The notes beneath the pieces were generated by a model. The model saw only the letters and a list, made by a program, of their open reading frames with translations, ran no database searches and had not been told where the DNA came from. The position numbers and the translations under genes are program-made. 64,000 bases of DNA from Bacteroidales bacterium (GTDB lineage: Bacteria; Bacteroidota; Bacteroidia; Bacteroidales; Bacteroidaceae), in assembly GCA_004556745.1 (NCBI GenBank), contig SFFY01000006.1:4778-68777 (forward strand), written 5' to 3'. This document shows, one piece after another, positions 60,038 to 64,000 of the stretch (the stretch's first letter is position 1; every line of letters begins with the position of its first letter).

Positions 60038-60823
60038 ATGATAACCTGTGCTATTATCGACGACGAGCCTTTGGCCGTGACGCTATTAGAGAGTTACGTG
60101 AAGCGCGTGCCCGAACTTGACCTTAAAGGCAAGTATCTCGGTGCCCGCGAGGCTCTGGCCGCTTTGACGGAAGAGCCGATGGACCTCGTTTTCCTGGACA
60201 TTCAGATGCCCGAACTCACGGGCCTTGAACTTTCCAGGCAACTCCCGGCACAGACTTACGTAATCTTCACCACGGCTTACAGCCAATATGCCATACAGGG
60301 CTACCGCGCCAACGCCGTGGGCTATCTGCTGAAACCGATTAGTTTCGCCGATTTCAAGGAGACGATTGACTGCGCCTGCCACCGCATCACGGGACAAGCC
60401 ACTCCCGCCTCCCCCACCCCCACTAAGGACGCGCCGCTCGCCGCCGCGCCCGCAGAAGCCCGCCCCACCGCAACGAAGGAAACCGTGGCGGCCGACCGAT
60501 CTATCTTCGTGAAGAGCGACTACAAGATTATCCGCGTCTTCATCGACGATATCCTTTACGTGGAAGGCTTGAAGGACTACGTCAAGATACACCTCCTGAG
60601 CACGGGCCGCTCCATAATCAGCCTTACCTCTATGCGCAACATCGAGCAACTCCTGCCCGCCGACATCTTCATGCGCACGCATCGCTCCTACATCGTGAAT
60701 ATGAGCAAGGTGTCGCTGCTTGAGCGCGGTTGCATCGTGTTTGGCGACAAATACCTCCCCGTTTCCGACAGCTATAAAGACCGCGTGCGCCAGTATGTTG
60801 CCGATCGCATGTTGTCGCAATGA
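60038..60823 (+). CDS. LytTR-family response regulator
   Basis: 261 residues from the ATG at 60038-60040; upstream in-frame sequence overlaps rpoD and is not regulator-like. The receiver domain (1-118) has D8/D9, the phosphoacceptor D54 (VFLDIQMPELTG), T80-range Thr in FTTAYSQYA and K in LLKPISF. An Ala/Pro-rich linker follows. The LytTR DNA-binding domain (about 160-258) has FVKSDYKIIRVFIDDILYVEGLKDY and a SLTSMRNIEQLLP region. No sensor kinase is nearby. It is in line with the DUF4468 gene (25 nt). Confidence 0.92.
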   Translation: MITCAIIDDEPLAVTLLESYVKRVPELDLKGKYLGAREALAALTEEPMDLVFLDIQMPELTGLELSRQLPAQTYVIFTTAYSQYAIQGYRANAVGYLLKPISFADFKETIDCACHRITGQATPASPTPTKDAPLAAAPAEARPTATKETVAADRSIFVKSDYKIIRVFIDDILYVEGLKDYVKIHLLSTGRSIISLTSMRNIEQLLPADIFMRTHRSYIVNMSKVSLLERGCIVFGDKYLPVSDSYKDRVRQYVADRMLSQ

Positions 60824-60848
60824 TTTTTTTTAGACAATAATAATAAAT

Positions 60849-61511
60849 ATGTATATGAAAACATTTTTCGCAAAAACAACCATGTGCCTCATCGCCCTGC
60901 TCATGCTTTGTCCGGCGGGCCTCTCGGCACAGAAGAACGGCAAGGATGCCGACATTTCCAAATACCTCGCCGGAGCCGTGCCCGTAGAAAACGGAGTCGT
61001 GGTGTTCCGCAAGAGTTACAAGGCCGAAGGTAAGACCAAGGAGCAACTCTATGCCCTGCTCAAAGACTACACCTGGAATAAGGTGGTCTGCGGCGAGAAC
61101 AAACTGCCGCAGGCACGCATCACCGAGGCCGACAGCACCACGGGCGTCATTGCCGCAAGCATGGAGGAATATCTTTATTTCAAGAAAAAGGCGTGGGTCA
61201 CCCACTACGCCCGCCTCTACTACCAGCTCGTGTTCACCGTGCGCGACGGCGGTTTCGATGCCATGATGCGCAACATCCATTATTGCTACGACGCCGAATC
61301 CATGCCCAACGGACAGCCCTCCAGCTTCCGCGCCGAGAACTGGATCACCGACAAGGAAGCCCTCTCTAAGGACGGCACCAAACTCACGCGCATCGGCGGC
61401 AAGTTCCGCCGCTTTACCATCGACCGCAAGGACGAACTCTTCACCGGCGCCGCCCGTGCTGCCGGAGCCTTGAAAAAGGTTGTCAAAATGGTTGAGGCAG
61501 AGGTAGAGTAA
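60849..61511 (+). CDS. DUF4468-type secreted protein
   Basis: 220 residues with a signal peptide (about 4-27, ending AGLSA-Q). The body matches the DUF4468/TBP-like-fold family common in Bacteroidetes: VFRKSYKAEGKTKEQLYALLKDY, GVIAASMEEYLYF and YYQLVFTVRDGGFDAMMRNIHYCYD. Function unknown, periplasmic or outer membrane location expected. It is between the LytTR regulator and guaA in the same direction. Confidence 0.8.
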   Translation: MYMKTFFAKTTMCLIALLMLCPAGLSAQKNGKDADISKYLAGAVPVENGVVVFRKSYKAEGKTKEQLYALLKDYTWNKVVCGENKLPQARITEADSTTGVIAASMEEYLYFKKKAWVTHYARLYYQLVFTVRDGGFDAMMRNIHYCYDAESMPNGQPSSFRAENWITDKEALSKDGTKLTRIGGKFRRFTIDRKDELFTGAARAAGALKKVVKMVEAEVE

Positions 61512-61547
61512 GATTTTTATCATAAAACATCATTCACCCTATCCCAT

Positions 61548-63104
61548 ATGCAACAGCAAAAAATCATTATCCTCGATTTCGGTTCGCAAACCACGCAGCT
61601 CATAGGCCGCCGCGTGCGCGAGCTGGACACTTTCTGCGAAATCCTGCCCTACAACAAGTTTCCGCACGATGATGACTCCGTCATCGGTGTCATTCTCTCC
61701 GGTTCGCCTTACAGCGTGTACGACCCCGAGGCTTTCAAGGTAGATCTTAGCCGCATTCGCGGACGCCTCCCCATTCTCGGCATCTGCTACGGCGCACAAT
61801 ACATGGCGCACACTTACGGCGGACGCGTGGAACGCGCCGAGAGCCGCGAGTACGGGCGGGCGCACCTTTGCACCTTCGACCATGAGAACCCGCTCTTCGA
61901 GGGCTTTGCCGACAACTCGCAGGTATGGATGAGCCACGGCGACACCATCACCGCACTGCCCGAGGGCTTCCGCACCATCGCCTCAACCGAAAAGGTCATC
62001 AACGCCGCCTATCAGGCTGAAGGCGAGCAGCTGTGGGGCGTGCAGTTCCACCCCGAGGTGTTCCACAGCCTGCAAGGCAGCCTCCTGCTGCGCAACTTCG
62101 TGGTAGGCATCTGCGGCAGCCGCCAAGACTGGAGTCCCGCCTCGTTCGTGGAGACAACGGTCAATGAACTTAAAGCACAACTTGGCAACGACCGCGTCAT
62201 CCTCGGCCTCTCGGGCGGCGTGGACAGTTCCGTAGCCGCCGTGCTACTCAACCGCGCCATCGGCGACCGCCTCACCTGCATCTTCGTGGACCACGGCATG
62301 CTGCGCAAAAACGAGTTCCGCGACGTGATGCGCGACTACGAATGCCTCGGCCTCAACGTTATCGGCGTGGACGCTTCCGAGAAGTTCTTCTCCGAACTCG
62401 CCGGCGTGACCGAACCCGAGCGCAAGCGCAAAATCATCGGCAAGGGCTTCGTAGACGTGTTCAACGCCGAGGCACGCAAAATCACCGATGCCAAATGGCT
62501 GGCGCAGGGCACCATCTACCCCGACCGCATCGAAAGCCTCAACATCACGGGCAAAGTCATCAAGAGCCACCACAACGTGGGCGGCCTGCCCGAGGAGATG
62601 CACCTGCAACTCTGCGAACCGCTCAAATGGCTCTTTAAGGACGAAGTGCGCCGCGTGGGCCGCCAGCTCGGAATGCCCGAGCATCTCATTACGCGCCACC
62701 CCTTCCCCGGCCCGGGCTTGGCAGTGCGTATTCTCGGCGACATCACGCCCGAGAAGGTGCGCGTGCTGCAAGATGCCGACGACATCTTTATCCGCGGGCT
62801 GCGCGAATGGAAAACCACCGACGCGGAAGGCCGCGAGCAGAGCCTTTACGACCAGGTTTGGCAGGCGGGCGTGGTGCTTCTGCCCGTGAAGAGCGTGGGC
62901 GTGATGGGCGACGAGCGTACTTACGAGCGTGCCGTGGCACTGCGAGCCGTGACCAGCACCGATGCCATGACGGCCGACTGGGCGCACCTGCCTTACGAGT
63001 TTATGGCAAAGGTGTCTACCGACATCATCAACCACGTATGCGGCGTGAACCGCGTTTGCTACGACATCTCCTCAAAGCCGCCTTCGACAATCGAGTGGGA
63101 ATAG
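61548..63104 (+). CDS. guaA: GMP synthase (glutamine-hydrolysing)
   Basis: 518 residues. The glutamine amidotransferase domain has the nucleophile C80 in [10 protein letters not shown] and His/Glu in FHPEVFHS. The ATP-pyrophosphatase P-loop is [11 protein letters not shown], and the dimerisation domain includes [15 protein letters not shown] and the conserved end PPSTIEWE. It converts XMP to GMP. It is encoded immediately upstream of an integrase gene, and its 3' end holds the probable attachment site for that element. Confidence 0.98.
   Translation: MQQQKIIILDFGSQTTQLIGRRVRELDTFCEILPYNKFPHDDDSVIGVILSGSPYSVYDPEAFKVDLSRIRGRLPILGICYGAQYMAHTYGGRVERAESREYGRAHLCTFDHENPLFEGFADNSQVWMSHGDTITALPEGFRTIASTEKVINAAYQAEGEQLWGVQFHPEVFHSLQGSLLLRNFVVGICGSRQDWSPASFVETTVNELKAQLGNDRVILGLSGGVDSSVAAVLLNRAIGDRLTCIFVDHGMLRKNEFRDVMRDYECLGLNVIGVDASEKFFSELAGVTEPERKRKIIGKGFVDVFNAEARKITDAKWLAQGTIYPDRIESLNITGKVIKSHHNVGGLPEEMHLQLCEPLKWLFKDEVRRVGRQLGMPEHLITRHPFPGPGLAVRILGDITPEKVRVLQDADDIFIRGLREWKTTDAEGREQSLYDQVWQAGVVLLPVKSVGVMGDERTYERAVALRAVTSTDAMTADWAHLPYEFMAKVSTDIINHVCGVNRVCYDISSKPPSTIEWE
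63093..63103 (+). other. Candidate attachment site core at the 3' end of guaA
   Basis: GAGTGGGAATA encodes the invariant EWE end of GuaA plus stop bases. The 3' end of guaA is a known integration site for integrative elements in several phyla, and an integrase gene begins 200 bp downstream here. The second copy that would prove integration would lie outside the window. Confidence 0.45.
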
Positions 63105-63189
63105 AAATCGTGGCTGAAGCACCTTTACTCACAGCAATGTGACAGCAAGGTGAAGGCAGCACGAATCAATAAGATAATCATATAGTTAG

Positions 63190-63236
63190 GCCACCATTTG
63201 AGCTCTTTGGAAAGGGCGCAAGTGGTGGCTTTCTCA
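63190..63236 (+). terminator. Stem-loop after guaA
   Basis: GCCACCA (63190-63196) pairs with TGGTGGC (63223-63229), followed by TTTCTC. It is about 86 bp after the guaA stop. The rest of this gap contains CGTCCCCTC-type direct repeats near 63270-63297 just before the integrase. Confidence 0.55.
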
Positions 63237-63300
63237 TTATTGGAAATCTGTGGATTCGAGTAGGCCGTCCCCTCAAAACGTCCCCTCTCGTCCCCTTTTA

Positions 63301-64000
63301 ATGATTAGCTATATGAAGATAACATTCAATCTTAAAGAGCCTAATAAGGCCGAATCATTGATTCTCTTGTTCTGTCGATGGAACGGAAATCTCGTGAAAT
63401 TGAGTACTCGCCACCGTATAGAATGTAAGACATGGAATAAAGATAAGCAGCAATGTCTCATAAGCAAATCAAGGTTTAGTGCAAAGACTAATTCTGTCTG
63501 TGAGAAAACCAACAAGTTCATCAACGCATTAAAAGACTTACTATGTTTATATTTTGAGTCTGAGGACTTCAACGAAGAAACAACAGCGTTATCATCTGTT
63601 AGGGAAACACTTGAACACCTTATTGACACTCTCGTTGGGGCTGAAAAGGTTGAGGCCGATTCTCTTCGCCAAACACCAATTGACTTTTTTAAAAAGTATG
63701 TAGAACAGAAACGAATAGACCCTCATACCGGTCGTTACATCGCTGAAAGAACTAAGATTCACCAACGGACAGTGATTCATCGTTTGGAAGCCTTTCTGAA
63801 CGACACTCATCTTCCCAATGATTTCTCCACTTTTACTTCCAAAAAGTTTGATTCCCTATTCACGGAATGGTGCTATTCAAACAAGAACTACAAGCAAAAT
63901 ACGGTCTATGCAACATACGGAGTGTTAAAACCACTATTGAATGCAGCTAAGGAAGAAGGTTTCACTATAGCGGAGACATACAAAACACTCAAAGGGAAAT
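63301..64000 (+). CDS. Tyrosine-type integrase, N-terminal part (cut by window edge)
   Basis: 233 codons are present and the frame is open at the window end. The sequence MKITFNLKEPNKAESLILLF (from residue 5) and the RIECKTWNKDKQQCL segment resemble the arm-binding domain of Bacteroidetes integrases. DFFKKYVEQKRIDPHTGRYI and later helices resemble the phage-integrase SAM-like core-binding domain (about 125-230). The catalytic domain is beyond the edge. Codon and base composition is clearly more AT-rich than all preceding genes, as expected for a transferred element. The ATG at 63301 or 63313 could be the start. Confidence 0.8.
   Translation, partial: MISYMKITFNLKEPNKAESLILLFCRWNGNLVKLSTRHRIECKTWNKDKQQCLISKSRFSAKTNSVCEKTNKFINALKDLLCLYFESEDFNEETTALSSVRETLEHLIDTLVGAEKVEADSLRQTPIDFFKKYVEQKRIDPHTGRYIAERTKIHQRTVIHRLEAFLNDTHLPNDFSTFTSKKFDSLFTEWCYSNKNYKQNTVYATYGVLKPLLNAAKEEGFTIAETYKTLKGK

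Noticed and set aside
63105..63300. Possible tRNA gene after guaA as the integration target
   Set aside because: No cloverleaf could be drawn; the only stem is a simple hairpin at 63190-63229.

Overview
The window is a chromosomal segment of a member of the Bacteroidales, most likely a Prevotellaceae-type gut or oral anaerobe. I infer this from the gene families (a PorX-type T9SS regulator, DUF4835, DUF4494, DUF4468, DUF3127 and DUF5063 proteins, a short primary sigma factor, carboxynorspermidine decarboxylase) and from the promoters. Several genes carry the Bacteroidetes promoter pair TTTG-N19/20-TAnnTTTG, and Shine-Dalgarno sequences are not evident. Coding DNA is GC-rich, while intergenic DNA is AT-rich and full of repeats. 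The species cannot be named from this sequence.

Layout. 1-5617 (minus strand): start of gdhA, a META lipoprotein/SUI1 pair, a FadL-type outer membrane protein, a Gly/Ser/His-rich secreted protein and a DUF4494 gene. 5153-10969 (minus): a tight seven-gene operon rsmG, metallo-beta-lactamase hydrolase, miaA, lipid kinase, secreted protein, LysM glucosaminidase, DUF4494. 11176-12297 (minus): a DUF4143 ATPase behind a clear promoter with duplicated upstream elements, followed by a repeat-rich 1-kb gap. 13339-22320 (plus): a compact exopolysaccharide locus (SLBB export protein, flippase, hexapeptide acyltransferase, Wzz-like protein, EpsG-like polymerase, glycosyltransferase, putative glycosidase). 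22406-25908 (minus): a carboxyltransferase without the biotin lysine, and porX. 26354-41868 (plus): a CDF cation transporter, PiT phosphate transporter, a lysine-less PLP-fold protein, galE, nspC, an OPT transporter, tamB and dnaG. 42201-49440 (plus): DUF5063, exonuclease, RlmI-like methyltransferase, lrgAB, htpG and nagB. 49512-50738: a sulfatase-maturase-type radical SAM enzyme. 50989-51402 (minus): a DUF3127 protein with an SSB-like tip. 51611-63104 (plus): dnaN, exonuclease, coaBC, DUF4835, recN, a TPR pseudoprotease, rpoD, a LytTR regulator, DUF4468 and guaA. A lower-GC tyrosine integrase starts just after guaA and runs off the window, so the right edge probably enters an integrated element.

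The most interesting material is intergenic. (1) Two cassettes, after the CDF transporter and after htpG, each start with a covarying terminator hairpin and carry four 15-bp palindromes at exactly 21-bp spacing; the core is in opposite orientation relative to conserved flanks. (2) A four-copy nested-hairpin repeat has conserved shoulders and an inner palindrome whose sequence changes but whose pairing is kept. (3) A two-copy inverted-repeat element has arms that are themselves hairpins and covary between copies. (4) A mirror-symmetric array of short hairpins lies upstream of nagB. (5) Octamer arrays occur in leaders and gaps, including the gdhA leader. (6) An exact sigma-54 promoter consensus lies upstream of htpG. 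Several proteins also keep a fold while losing the expected key residues.
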